Position numbers and translations under genes: made by a program. Of a DNA stretch of 64,000 nt, positions 53,073 to 60,833 are shown in pieces. Below the pieces are notes generated by a model. It ran no database searches. It was not told where the DNA came from and saw only the letters and a list, made by a program, of their open reading frames with translations. Each line of letters starts with the position of its first letter. The stretch's first letter is position 1. Location of the stretch: the NCBI GenBank assembly GCA_947492235.1, contig CANLLZ010000002.1, forward strand, positions 930,001 through 994,000, read 5' to 3'. This stretch comes from an uncultured Altererythrobacter sp. Lineage in GTDB: Bacteria > Pseudomonadota > Alphaproteobacteria > Sphingomonadales > Sphingomonadaceae.

Positions 53073-55115
53073 ATGATGGATTTCAAAGCCGGGGATGACA
53101 GTGTGACGGGTACGGATGTTCTGGATGATACAGCGACGGAAACAGACAGCACGGCCCGGCCCGCTGCGGATGAAAAGGCACTGACCATGGACAAGACCGA
53201 TGCCGGCTCCGATGCGCTGACCGCTGCGACGGCGGGTGCCATGGGCGAAGTGGCCAAGGCTGCTGCCTCCGATGCTGCGAAAGACGACAGCAAGAAGGTC
53301 AATGACCGCCGCTTTACCATCACAACCGATGCGGAGCGCGACGCGCTGCTGACCGAGTTCGGCAAGGAAACGCTGATCGACCGGTATCTGCTGCCCGGTG
53401 AAGGTTTTCAGGATCTGTTCGCCCGCGTGGCCGATGCCTATGCCGACGATCAGGAGCACGCCCAGCGGCTGTATGATTACATTTCCTCGCTGTGGTTCAT
53501 GCCGGCAACGCCGGTGCTGTCCAATGGCGGTACCAATCGCGGCCTGCCGATCTCGTGCTATCTCAACTCCGTGTCGGACAGCCTCGATGGCATCGTGAAC
53601 ACGTGGAACGAGAATGTCTGGCTCGCCAGCAAGGGCGGCGGCATCGGCACCTATTGGGGCAATGTGCGCGGTATTGGCGAGCCGGTCGGCCTGAACGGCA
53701 AGACCAGCGGCATCATTCCTTTTGTGCGGGTGATGGACAGCCTGACGCTGGCCATTTCGCAAGGCTCGCTGCGGCGGGGCAGCGCGGCGTGCTATCTCGA
53801 TATCAGCCATCCGGAAATCGAGGAATTCCTTGAAATCCGCAAGCCCAGCGGCGACTTCAACCGCAAGGCGCTGAACCTGCATCACGGCGTTCTTCTGACC
53901 GATGAATTCATGGAAGCGGTGCGCGCGGGCGAAGAGTTCAACCTCGTCTCGCCCAAGACCGGCGAAGTGCGCTCCACCGTGGATGCGCGCAGCCTGTTCC
54001 AGAAACTGGTTGAGACCCGTCTCGCCACAGGCGAACCCTATATCGTGTTCAATGACACGGTGAACCGCATGATGCCCAAGCATCACCGCGATCTGGGGCT
54101 GAAGGTTTCCACCTCCAATCTGTGCAGCGAAATCACGCTGCCCACCGGCATCGACCATCTGGGTAATGACCGCACGGCGGTGTGCTGCCTGTCCTCGCTC
54201 AATCTGGAAAAATGGGACGAGTGGAAGGGCGAGAAGGACTTCATCGAAGACGTCATGCGCTTCCTCGACAATGTCCTGCAGGATTACATTGACCGCGCGC
54301 CGGACGAGATGGCGCGGGCGAAATATTCCGCCGAGCGCGAGCGCAGCGTCGGGCTGGGCGTCATGGGCTTCCACTCCTTCCTCCAGTCGAAAGACCTGCC
54401 GATGGAAGGCCCGATGGCCAAGGCGTGGAACGAGAAGATGTTCAAGCATATCAGCGGCAAGGCGGAAGAAGCCTCGCTGATGCTGGCCAAGGAGCGCGGG
54501 CCCTGTCCCGATGCCGCCGATATGGGCGCGATGGAGCGGTTCAGCTGCAAGATGGCAATCGCGCCGACTGCGTCGATCAGCATCATCTGCGGCGGCACCA
54601 GCGCCTGCATCGAGCCGATCCCGGCCAACATCTACACCCACAAGACGCTGTCGGGCAGCTTCATCGTGAAGAACCCCTATCTGGAGAAAATCCTCCAGAA
54701 GAAGAGCAAGGATTCCACCAATGTGTGGAACTCGATCCTGGAGAAGGGCGGCAGCGTCCAGCACCTCGATTTCCTCACCGCAGAGGAAAAGGCGGTGTTC
54801 AAGACCAGCTTCGAAATCGACCAGCGCTATCTGCTTGAATTCGCCGCCGACCGCGCGCCCTATATCGATCAGGCGCAGTCGCTGAATCTGTTCATCCCGG
54901 CCGATGTCGACAAATGGGACCTGCTGATGCTGCACTTCCAGGCGTGGGAGAAGGGCATCAAATCGCTCTATTACCTCCGCTCCAAATCGCTCCACCGCGC
55001 AGGCTTCGCTGGCGGCGTGGAGGCGGACAACACGTCCGACGCGAAGGAAATCGAGCTGAAAGCCGAACTGGGCGAACAGCAGACCGATTACGAGGAATGC
55101 CTGAGCTGCCAGTGA
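53073..55115 (+). CDS. nrdA: ribonucleoside-diphosphate reductase alpha subunit (class Ia)
   Basis: Catalytic subunit that reduces NDPs to dNDPs, 680 residues. Acidic, Ala-rich low-complexity N-terminus (1-75) without an obvious ATP cone, then the ten-stranded barrel: GLPISCYLNSVSDSL (first active-site Cys), STSNLCSEITLP (radical Cys and Glu), and APTASISIICGGTSACIEPI. The redox tail ends ECLSCQ. ATG 53073 or 53076 both follow GAGAGAG. The codons for the redox tail are duplicated at 55359-55380 behind the next small gene. nrdB lies 4.6 kb downstream. Confidence 0.95.
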   Translation: MMDFKAGDDSVTGTDVLDDTATETDSTARPAADEKALTMDKTDAGSDALTAATAGAMGEVAKAAASDAAKDDSKKVNDRRFTITTDAERDALLTEFGKETLIDRYLLPGEGFQDLFARVADAYADDQEHAQRLYDYISSLWFMPATPVLSNGGTNRGLPISCYLNSVSDSLDGIVNTWNENVWLASKGGGIGTYWGNVRGIGEPVGLNGKTSGIIPFVRVMDSLTLAISQGSLRRGSAACYLDISHPEIEEFLEIRKPSGDFNRKALNLHHGVLLTDEFMEAVRAGEEFNLVSPKTGEVRSTVDARSLFQKLVETRLATGEPYIVFNDTVNRMMPKHHRDLGLKVSTSNLCSEITLPTGIDHLGNDRTAVCCLSSLNLEKWDEWKGEKDFIEDVMRFLDNVLQDYIDRAPDEMARAKYSAERERSVGLGVMGFHSFLQSKDLPMEGPMAKAWNEKMFKHISGKAEEASLMLAKERGPCPDAADMGAMERFSCKMAIAPTASISIICGGTSACIEPIPANIYTHKTLSGSFIVKNPYLEKILQKKSKDSTNVWNSILEKGGSVQHLDFLTAEEKAVFKTSFEIDQRYLLEFAADRAPYIDQAQSLNLFIPADVDKWDLLMLHFQAWEKGIKSLYYLRSKSLHRAGFAGGVEADNTSDAKEIELKAELGEQQTDYEECLSCQ

Positions 55116-55117
55116 TG
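55096..55117 (+). repeat. proximal copy of the nrdA 3' end
   Basis: Twenty-two bases ending 2 bp beyond the nrdA stop; 20 of 22 match 55359-55380 (C to T, and G to C within the stop). The copies are 263 bp apart and enclose one small gene. Confidence 0.85.
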
Positions 55118-55143
55118 CATGAAAGGCGAGAAGGGTTTATGAC

Positions 55144-55353
55144 ATGCCGAAGCGAGTAAAAGTGATCGAAGAAACCGGCAGCGGTCGGAATACGAAGTTC
55201 CACGACAATTTCACTGGCGCAGACATGACACGAGCGGAGTTCGTACGCGAGATAAAGGGCGGTAATTACCCTAATTATCATGTTCGGAACCTAAATGGCG
55301 TGAACACACCTGCTTCAAATCCAGACAGCACACGCAATAACAATTTGGACTGA
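55144..55353 (+). CDS. small conserved protein of unknown function inserted behind nrdA
   Basis: Protein of 69 residues with the pattern GRNTKFHDNFTGADMTRAEFVREIKGG followed by YHVRNLNGVNTPASNPD. From memory, short proteins with MTR-x-x-FV-x-x-I and YHVR-x-x-NGV-x-TP-x-SNPD occur widely and sporadically in bacteria, without known function. ATG 55144 has AGAAGGG well placed, 28 bp after the nrdA stop. Its composition is lower in GC than nrdA. A copy of the nrdA tail follows its stop after 5 bp. Confidence 0.75.
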   Translation: MPKRVKVIEETGSGRNTKFHDNFTGADMTRAEFVREIKGGNYPNYHVRNLNGVNTPASNPDSTRNNNLD

Positions 55354-55358
55354 AGGGT

Positions 55359-55380
55359 AATGCTTGAGCTGCCAGTCATG
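55359..55380 (+). repeat. distal copy of the nrdA 3' end
   Basis: Scar copy of the nrdA end; the stop TGA is changed to TCA here. See 55096-55117. Confidence 0.85.
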
Positions 55381-55400
55381 GGCAGGTGAGCGGGCGCATT

Positions 55401-55491
55401 TGACCCTCACCCTCCCCACGGTTCGCGCGGGTCCCCTCCCTCTCCCGGTGGGCGAGGGAAAGAGGCGCGCAGCGCCGAAAGGGTGAGGGTG
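55401..55491 (+). repeat. 91-bp MITE-like repeat, copy 1
   Basis: Matches 55857-55947 at about 86 of 91 positions. The element is bounded by ACCCTCACCCT and AGGGTGAGGGT, a perfect 11-bp terminal inverted repeat in this copy. Its right end supplies an AGGGTGAGGG ribosome site, and its last base begins the GTG start of the DUF559 gene. Confidence 0.9.
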
Positions 55492-55859
55492 TGAAGCAAG
55501 ACGATCGTGGTCAGTCCGGCACCGTCGACCGCGCGCGCAAATTGCGGCACGATATGACCGACGCGGAGAAGCTGTTGTGGCTCAAATTGCGTGAGGCATT
55601 TCCAGAAGCAAAGTTCCGGCGGCAGTCGCCGATCCCGCCTTACTACACCGATTTTCTCAGCTACCGGCACAAACTCATCATCGAAGCCGATGGCGGGCAG
55701 CACGATCCGCTTGCTCCTGCCGAAATCGCTCGGACCCGTTTCCTCGAAGAGCAGGGCTTCCGCGTCCTGCGTTTCTGGAACCATGATATCCTTGCCAATT
55801 CCGACGGCGTGTTGGAGACTATCCGGCAATCCATCGACGGAGCCGACAATGCCAGCTGA
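55491..55859 (+). CDS. DUF559 domain-containing endonuclease-like protein
   Basis: Protein of 122 residues with the VSR-like restriction-endonuclease fold of DUF559: LRHDMTDAEKLLWLKLR, FRRQSPIPPYYTDFLSYRHKLIIEADGGQHD (the D-x-n-E-x-D/Q core), and FLEEQGFRVLRFWNHDIL. Nuclease activity is likely but unproven for the family. GTG 55491 is formed by the end of the left repeat, and the TGA (55857-55859) lies inside the right repeat, so the gene exactly fills the space between two copies. It appears to be carried by the repeat pair. Confidence 0.88.
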   Translation: MKQDDRGQSGTVDRARKLRHDMTDAEKLLWLKLREAFPEAKFRRQSPIPPYYTDFLSYRHKLIIEADGGQHDPLAPAEIARTRFLEEQGFRVLRFWNHDILANSDGVLETIRQSIDGADNAS

Positions 55860-55947
55860 TCCTCACCCTCCCCACGCTTCGCGCGGGTCCCCTCCCTCTC
55901 CCGGCGGGAGAGGGAAAGAGGCGCGAAGCGCCGAAAGGGTGAGGGTG
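55857..55947 (+). repeat. 91-bp MITE-like repeat, copy 2
   Basis: Second copy, with one imperfect terminal base pair. It ends directly before ATG 55948 of the next gene, giving that gene its ribosome site, in the same relation as copy 1 to the DUF559 start. Confidence 0.9.
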
Positions 55948-56214
55948 ATGGGCATGGCCGCTGCCGCACTCCTACTCTCCGCCTGCGCATCGCAAATCGA
56001 CGCGGGCGTTGTGCGCGAGGCCGGCTCGCCCGGATTCTGGTGGGGGCTGTGGCACGGGTTTATCTTCCCGTGGTCCTTCATCGGATCGCTCTTTAATCCG
56101 GACATTGCGGTCTACGCCGTGCCCAATCGCGGGGGCTGGTATGATTTCGGCTTCTTCGTCGGCATCACCGTGCTGGGCGGCGGATCGTTCTTCGGTTCCA
56201 AGAAGCGCGCTTGA
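55948..56214 (+). CDS. small lipoprotein-like membrane protein with repeat-derived start
   Basis: Protein of 88 residues: MGMAAAALLLSACAS gives a lipobox (LSAC), then SPGFWWGLWHGFIFPWSFIGSLFNPDIAVYAVPNRGGWYDFGFFVGI with two hydrophobic stretches. From memory this matches a conserved small protein of sphingomonads that normally has a longer, basic signal peptide. Here the n-region is almost absent and the start abuts the 91-bp repeat, so the repeat may have replaced the original 5' end. Export efficiency is therefore in doubt. Confidence 0.72.
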   Translation: MGMAAAALLLSACASQIDAGVVREAGSPGFWWGLWHGFIFPWSFIGSLFNPDIAVYAVPNRGGWYDFGFFVGITVLGGGSFFGSKKRA

Positions 56215-56227
56215 GCAGCCTCATCGC

Positions 56228-56401
56228 ATGACCGCCGAATTGATCTTTCGCCTGGGCGGCACGGTGCTGCTGCTGATTGGCGCTTTCGTGTTCTGGAGCG
56301 GCATTGGCCGGCGGCGGCGCACGATGGGGCGCGGCTTTGCAGCGGCCATGGCTGCGCTGGCGGCGTTCCTGATCTGGCCGGTGGTCGATTTGTTCATTTG
56401 A
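56228..56401 (+). CDS. small two-span membrane protein
   Basis: Protein of 57 residues with hydrophobic segments at about 5-23 and 38-56 separated by the basic loop GRRRRTMGR. It starts 14 bp after the lipoprotein gene, likely in one transcript. No family recognised; length and composition are plausible for a real gene, but support is limited. Confidence 0.5.
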   Translation: MTAELIFRLGGTVLLLIGAFVFWSGIGRRRRTMGRGFAAAMAALAAFLIWPVVDLFI

Positions 56402-56460
56402 CTTGCGCGGCGTCTTTGCGGCCCGGATAAGCGGGGCACCCCACCATCGCCGGATTGTCT

Positions 56461-56994
56461 ATGTCTATTCCGCCGGAAATTGCTGAACTTCTGGCCAGCT
56501 ACTTTTACCCGGTCGCCTACGGCCTTGGCGGGGCGGCGGCCATTGGTGGTTTTCTGAAACTTCGGCGGAGCTTTAACATCTGGCGACACCGGCGCGCGCT
56601 TGCCCGAAATCCCGAAATGTCGCTGGAAGAAGAGCGTGAACATCTCTGGCGCATTGACGAGACCGAACATCCTCCCGTGATTTCTGTCGAACGATTGGGC
56701 GAATTTGCCTTTCAGTTCGCGCCGCTCGCGATTGGCATCGCTGCATTCTGGGCGTTGCTTGATTTGGGCTACCAGCCGGACGGCCACGACGTGGTTATGA
56801 TCAGTTTCTTCGCTTTCATGGGGGCGGTGGGGATTGTTACGCTCTGGAAGAGACTCAACGATCCCGCCGAAGATGCGCTGATATCGGATGGGAGCGGGCG
56901 CTTTGCCGAAGCCCCGACCGAAGCGATCCATGGGGCCTTGGCAGTAGGCGCAATCCTGCTGATTCTCGGGCTGTTCTGGTGGTTGGCACCGTAG
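56461..56994 (+). CDS. hypothetical membrane protein with four spans
   Basis: Protein of 177 residues: hydrophobic segments near 13-33, 82-100, 106-125 and 154-173, with a charged cytoplasmic region (RRSFNIWRHRRALARNPEMSLEEEREHLWRIDE) after the first. ATG 56461 is used; TTG 56455 is two codons upstream. No family was recognised. Function unknown. Confidence 0.62.
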   Translation: MSIPPEIAELLASYFYPVAYGLGGAAAIGGFLKLRRSFNIWRHRRALARNPEMSLEEEREHLWRIDETEHPPVISVERLGEFAFQFAPLAIGIAAFWALLDLGYQPDGHDVVMISFFAFMGAVGIVTLWKRLNDPAEDALISDGSGRFAEAPTEAIHGALAVGAILLILGLFWWLAP

Positions 56995-57131
56995 GGCAAG
57001 CAGACGGCGAACCCTCTCGGCATTCTCTCATCGGCACGCGCGTCTTCGCCCGGCTCTTCCCGCGTTTGCGACCTTGCGGCTTTCCAACGCTGCAGAGCTG
57101 TGGTGTAGATGAGGCAAGGGGGAGGCCTTTC

Positions 57132-58490
57132 ATGCTCGGGATATTGGGATTGCTGGCGGGTCTTGGCCTGCTGATCTGGCTGGCGCTGCGCGATGTGAAC
57201 ATCATCTTCGCATCGGTGATCTGCTCGCTGGTGGTGATCGTCACCAATTCCTTGCCATTGGCGGAGAGCCTGACCGACAGCTACACGTTCGGCAATCTGG
57301 GCGCGTTCACCTTTGCGGGGCGCTTTTTCATGCTGTTTGCCGCGGGCGCGATGTTCGGGCGGATCATGGGGGAAAGCCATGCCGCCACTGCCATTGCCAT
57401 GGCGCTGGTCCGCGCTCTGGGGGCGCACCGCGCGCTGTGGATCACGGTGCTGTCCTGCGCGCTCCTGACCTATGGCGGGGTGGTGGTGTTCGTGGTGATC
57501 TTCGCCATGTACCCGCTCGGCCTGCGGCTCCTGAAAGAGGCCAATATTCCCAAGCGGCTCTTCTGCGGCGCAGCGGCGCTGGGGGCGGGGACGTTCACGC
57601 TGACGGCGCTGCCCGGCACGCCCTCTATCCACAATGTCATCCCCACCTTGACGCTGGGCACCGATTTGTTCGCCTCGGCAGGTCTGGGCCTGTTTGGCGG
57701 GGCGCTGATGTTCGGCATGGGCATGGTGTATCTGGAGCGTGAGAGGCGCATGGCGCAGGCGGCAGGCGAGGGGTTCGAGCCCGGCCCGCGCGATGTGATC
57801 CCCGATCTGGAGGCGATTGCGCAGGATATGCCCAAATGGTGGCTGGCGCTCATCCCGCTGTTGCTGGTGATCGGCACCATTCTTGCCCCGCGCCTGCTCG
57901 CGCTCGCGGGTGTGGGTGAGGGCGTGGCCCTGCTGGAATTTGCCGCCGCGCAGCCGGTGCTGTGGCCTTCCATCGCGCTGCTGCTGGCGAGCATCGTTGC
58001 GCTGGCGCTGTTTCCCGCCGTCCGCCGCGCGCCGATGCGGGCGCTGGGCGAGGGAACGCAGGATGCGATCATGCCGCTGATGGCGACCTCTGCGGTGATC
58101 GGCTTTGGCGGGGTGGTCGCGCAGACGGGCGGCTTCGCGCTTTTCACGCAAACGGTGTTGGGGCTGGACCTGCCGCCGCTCGTCTCGATGTTTGCTGCCG
58201 CCAGCGCGGTGTCGGGCATCACCGGATCGTCTTCTGGCGGATTGCAGATTTTCATGGCGACGCTGGCCGAGCCCTACCTGGCGCTGGGTATTGCGCCGGA
58301 GGAATTGCACCGGCTGGTCGCGATGGCGGCGGGCGGGCTGGATTCGCTGCCCCATTGCGGCGCGGTGATCGCCATGCTGACCATCACCGGCCTGACGCAC
58401 AAACAGGCCTACAAGGATGTCGGAGTGGTCACCGTGGTCATCCCGATGATCGCCACCGCCGCAACGATTGCGCTGGCGATGGTAACATAG
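57132..58490 (+). CDS. GntP family permease
   Basis: Gluconate:H+ symporter family transporter of 452 residues with about 12 spans. GAFTFAGRFFMLFAAGAMFGRIMGESHAA, ALPGTPSIHNVIPT and the late GSSSGGLQIFM plus GGLDSLPHCGAVI are GntP/CitMHS-like blocks with conserved Pro, Gly and His. The substrate may be a hydroxy acid or ketone-body-type acid; no catabolic genes adjoin. ATG 57132 follows a strong GGGGGAGG. Confidence 0.9.
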   Translation: MLGILGLLAGLGLLIWLALRDVNIIFASVICSLVVIVTNSLPLAESLTDSYTFGNLGAFTFAGRFFMLFAAGAMFGRIMGESHAATAIAMALVRALGAHRALWITVLSCALLTYGGVVVFVVIFAMYPLGLRLLKEANIPKRLFCGAAALGAGTFTLTALPGTPSIHNVIPTLTLGTDLFASAGLGLFGGALMFGMGMVYLERERRMAQAAGEGFEPGPRDVIPDLEAIAQDMPKWWLALIPLLLVIGTILAPRLLALAGVGEGVALLEFAAAQPVLWPSIALLLASIVALALFPAVRRAPMRALGEGTQDAIMPLMATSAVIGFGGVVAQTGGFALFTQTVLGLDLPPLVSMFAAASAVSGITGSSSGGLQIFMATLAEPYLALGIAPEELHRLVAMAAGGLDSLPHCGAVIAMLTITGLTHKQAYKDVGVVTVVIPMIATAATIALAMVT

Positions 58491-58535
58491 GGGTGACGTA
58501 GAGGCGACTTAAAGGCGACCTAGCGCGGCAGTCCG

Positions 58536-58829
58536 TTATGCCCGATGCCATCGAAGCGGCTTGCTGTTCTCGCGCACCACCACGCCCTTCGCCTCCAGAT
58601 CAAGCTGCACGGTCTTCGCCCACCAACCGCTTGTCTTGCCTTCGGGGAACAGCGCGGGGTCAAGATGCGGGACCATCGCCTCGCGCGTTTCGCTTTGCGT
58701 CAGGCCCGGCGCGGCGGCGGGCAGTACGGCCAGCATAGCCGCCTTGGCCGAGGCATATTTCGCCGCATCCACGCGCGTGACGTGCCCCGGGTGATTGACG
58801 TTCTCGACCTCGATCATGTCCTTTGCCAT
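58536..58829 (-). CDS. DUF6958-like small protein
   Basis: Protein of 97 residues reading IEVENVNHPGHVTRVDAAKY, then a helical centre, then GWWAKTVQLDLEAKGVVVRENSKPLRWHRA. From memory this matches the DUF6958 family, whose function is unknown. Start ATG 58829 is favoured by the MAKDMIEVEN beginning; the frame is open further up without conserved sequence. Convergent with the GntP gene. Confidence 0.72.
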   Translation of the reverse strand: MAKDMIEVENVNHPGHVTRVDAAKYASAKAAMLAVLPAAAPGLTQSETREAMVPHLDPALFPEGKTSGWWAKTVQLDLEAKGVVVRENSKPLRWHRA

Positions 58830-58882
58830 CACGCGCTCCTCCGCTCTCGCGAGGAGGATAGCAAAGCAGCCCAGACGTGCGA

Positions 58883-58944
58883 AGCCCGGCCTCGCACAGC
58901 CTCCTTGAGGCCAATTGGTCTCAAGGGCTTGCGAGCGCCGGGCT
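58883..58944. repeat. intergenic 62-bp near-palindrome
   Basis: AGCCCGGC...GCCGGGCT at the ends, with inner pairs TCGCA/TGCGA and CTTGAG/CTCAAG around a 10-nt loop. Two small bulges interrupt it. It lies between two minus-strand genes and lacks a T tract, so it looks like a REP-type palindrome and not a terminator. Confidence 0.65.
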
Positions 58945-58989
58945 CCTATTGCTGCCACCCTCACGGGTCAGCAGAAACTTGTGGGTGGG

Positions 58990-59232
58990 TTACGATGCCA
59001 TCTCGGCTTTGTTCCCGAGGCCGGTCGGGATGCGCGCATCCTTGGTCAGGACCACGCGGTTGTCCGTGATTTCCTCGACATCGTCGATCATCAGGAAGTG
59101 GTGCATGTCGTCCATGCTGTCCGACTTCGTCAGTTTGATCTTGTCGTCCTGAAGCGCGTCGACTGTGCCGACATGCAGGCCTTCCGAATTGACGACTTCC
59201 ATGTGTTCTTTAATGCGGATCTTCTCAAACAT
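58990..59232 (-). CDS. DUF2171 domain-containing protein
   Basis: PRC-barrel-like protein of 80 residues: IKEHMEVVNSEGLHVGTVDALQDDKIKLTKSDS, DMHHFLMIDDVEEITDNRVVLT. This is the DUF2171 pattern, common in sphingomonads and deinococci, often several per genome and stress-linked, with unknown role. Start ATG 59232. Upstream lies a 45-residue reading frame in the same direction. Confidence 0.9.
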   Translation of the reverse strand: MFEKIRIKEHMEVVNSEGLHVGTVDALQDDKIKLTKSDSMDDMHHFLMIDDVEEITDNRVVLTKDARIPTGLGNKAEMAS

Positions 59233-59355
59233 TTGTATCTTTCCGGGCGGTTTTTCCGCCCCGTTTTGAATGGGTTATACCTTACTAACGGGTGGTCCCC
59301 GATGCCGTTCCTCGGCTCGTCGCAGCTGAGGCACGGCTCGCAAATCGCAGGCCGC

Positions 59356-59493
59356 TCAGGCGTCTTCCGACTGCTCTTCGGCGCGCTCTTCTTCCTGCGC
59401 GCGGCGCAGCTGCTCGGTCTTGGGCCCGGTGCGGGTCGGCTCGATGCTGGTGGTGGAGGGCTTCAGCGTAATATCGCGTTGATCGTGTGCCAT
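59356..59493 (-). CDS. 45-residue acidic/basic small protein
   Basis: Short gene with an excellent AAAGGAG 6 bp before ATG 59493, encoding MAHDQRDITLKPSTTSIEPT followed by a highly charged helix (RTGPKTEQLRRAQEEERAEE) and ending QSEDA. No membrane span. The composition and ribosome site support a real small protein; no family is recognised. Confidence 0.6.
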   Translation of the reverse strand: MAHDQRDITLKPSTTSIEPTRTGPKTEQLRRAQEEERAEEQSEDA

Positions 59494-59507
59494 GATGGCT
59501 CCTTTGT

Positions 59508-59526
59508 GTTAGAGTGTATATCTAAC
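59508..59526. promoter_or_regulatory. palindrome GTTAGA-N7-TCTAAC upstream of the 45-residue gene
   Basis: A 6+6 inverted repeat with a 7-bp spacer just upstream of the ribosome site of the small gene and 190 bp before nrdB. It could be an operator for either divergent unit. Short palindromes occur by chance, so support is limited. Confidence 0.35.
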
Positions 59527-59717
59527 CAATGGATGCCCACGGGCGCGTGTTCCTACCTCTTCTGGTCTATGGTCAGCGCCAAACGCGCGGCCGATACGGA
59601 TAGGCGGGAAAGCTCCCACAGCTTATCCCCGAACCATTGGGCAGGGTTGCTATCGAATCACCCATGTGATTCTGTAAACCCCAACATAAGACGTATTCAA
59701 ACCCACGGAGACACCAC

Positions 59718-60791
59718 ATGTCGTTGCTCGAAGCCCGCAAGACCTACAAGCCGTTCGAATATCCGTGGGCGTATGATTTCTGGAAACTGCAGCAGCAGAT
59801 CCACTGGATGCCCGAAGAAGTGCCCCTGGGCGAAGATTGCCGCGACTGGGCGCAGAAAATCTCCGAGCACGAGCGCAATCTGCTCACCCAGATTTTCCGC
59901 TTCTTCACCCAGGCCGATGTCGAGGTGCAGGATTGCTACCACGACAAATACGGCCGCGTGTTCAAGCCGACCGAGATCAAGATGATGCTCACCGCCTTCT
60001 CCAATATGGAGACGGTGCACATCGCGGCCTACAGCCACCTGCTCGACACGATCGGCATGCCCGAAAGCGAATACAGCGCCTTCCTCGAATATGAGGAAAT
60101 GAAGGACAAGCACGACTTCCTGCAGCAGTTCGGCGTCGACAATGACGAAGACATCGCCTGCACGCTGGCCGTGTTCGGCGGCTTTACCGAAGGCATGCAG
60201 CTGTTCGCCAGCTTCGCCATGCTGATGAACTTCCCGCGCTTCAACAAGATGAAGGGCATGGGCCAGATCGTCAGCTGGTCGGTCCGCGATGAGTCCTTGC
60301 ATTGCGAAGGCATCATCAAGCTGTTCCACGAATTCGTGCGCGAGCGGGATTGCTACACCAAGCAGGTGAAGGAAAACATCATCGACATCTGCCAGAAGTC
60401 TGTCCGGCTGGAGGACAACTTCATCGATCTGGCGTTCGAAATGGGCCCGGTGAGCGGGATGACGCCGAAGGAAATCAAGAAATACATCCGCTACATCGCC
60501 GACTGGCGTCTGGGCCAGCTGGGCCTGCAGCCGATCTACATGGTCGACGAACACCCCCTGCCCTGGCTCGCCCCGCTGCTGAACGGCGTGGAGCACGCCA
60601 ACTTCTTCGAACAGCGCGCGACCGAATATTCCAAGGGCGCAACGAAGGGCAACTGGCAGGACGTGTGGAGCACCTTCGACAAGCGCGCCGGTGCGGGCAA
60701 AGCGGCGAACGCCGAGGACGATGCTGCGGATGATGGTCCGGGGCTGTTTGGGGATGCGGGTGAAGCGTCAGGGAGTGTGGCGGCGGAGTGA
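59718..60791 (+). CDS. nrdB: ribonucleoside-diphosphate reductase beta subunit (class Ia)
   Basis: Di-iron radical subunit of 357 residues. NMETVHIAAYSHLLDTI contains E-x-x-H iron ligands and the radical Tyr position, and DESLHCEGIIKLFHEFV the second E-x-x-H. The C-terminus after residue 320 is an acidic, Ala/Gly-rich tail that should dock on NrdA. It is separated from nrdA by 4.6 kb holding the orphan gene, the DUF559 element and six other genes. Two A/T-rich orphan genes follow. Confidence 0.95.
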   Translation: MSLLEARKTYKPFEYPWAYDFWKLQQQIHWMPEEVPLGEDCRDWAQKISEHERNLLTQIFRFFTQADVEVQDCYHDKYGRVFKPTEIKMMLTAFSNMETVHIAAYSHLLDTIGMPESEYSAFLEYEEMKDKHDFLQQFGVDNDEDIACTLAVFGGFTEGMQLFASFAMLMNFPRFNKMKGMGQIVSWSVRDESLHCEGIIKLFHEFVRERDCYTKQVKENIIDICQKSVRLEDNFIDLAFEMGPVSGMTPKEIKKYIRYIADWRLGQLGLQPIYMVDEHPLPWLAPLLNGVEHANFFEQRATEYSKGATKGNWQDVWSTFDKRAGAGKAANAEDDAADDGPGLFGDAGEASGSVAAE

Positions 60792-60833
60792 GGCTATCAA
60801 CTGGGGGTATAGAAAATAGACAGCTCTATTGCC

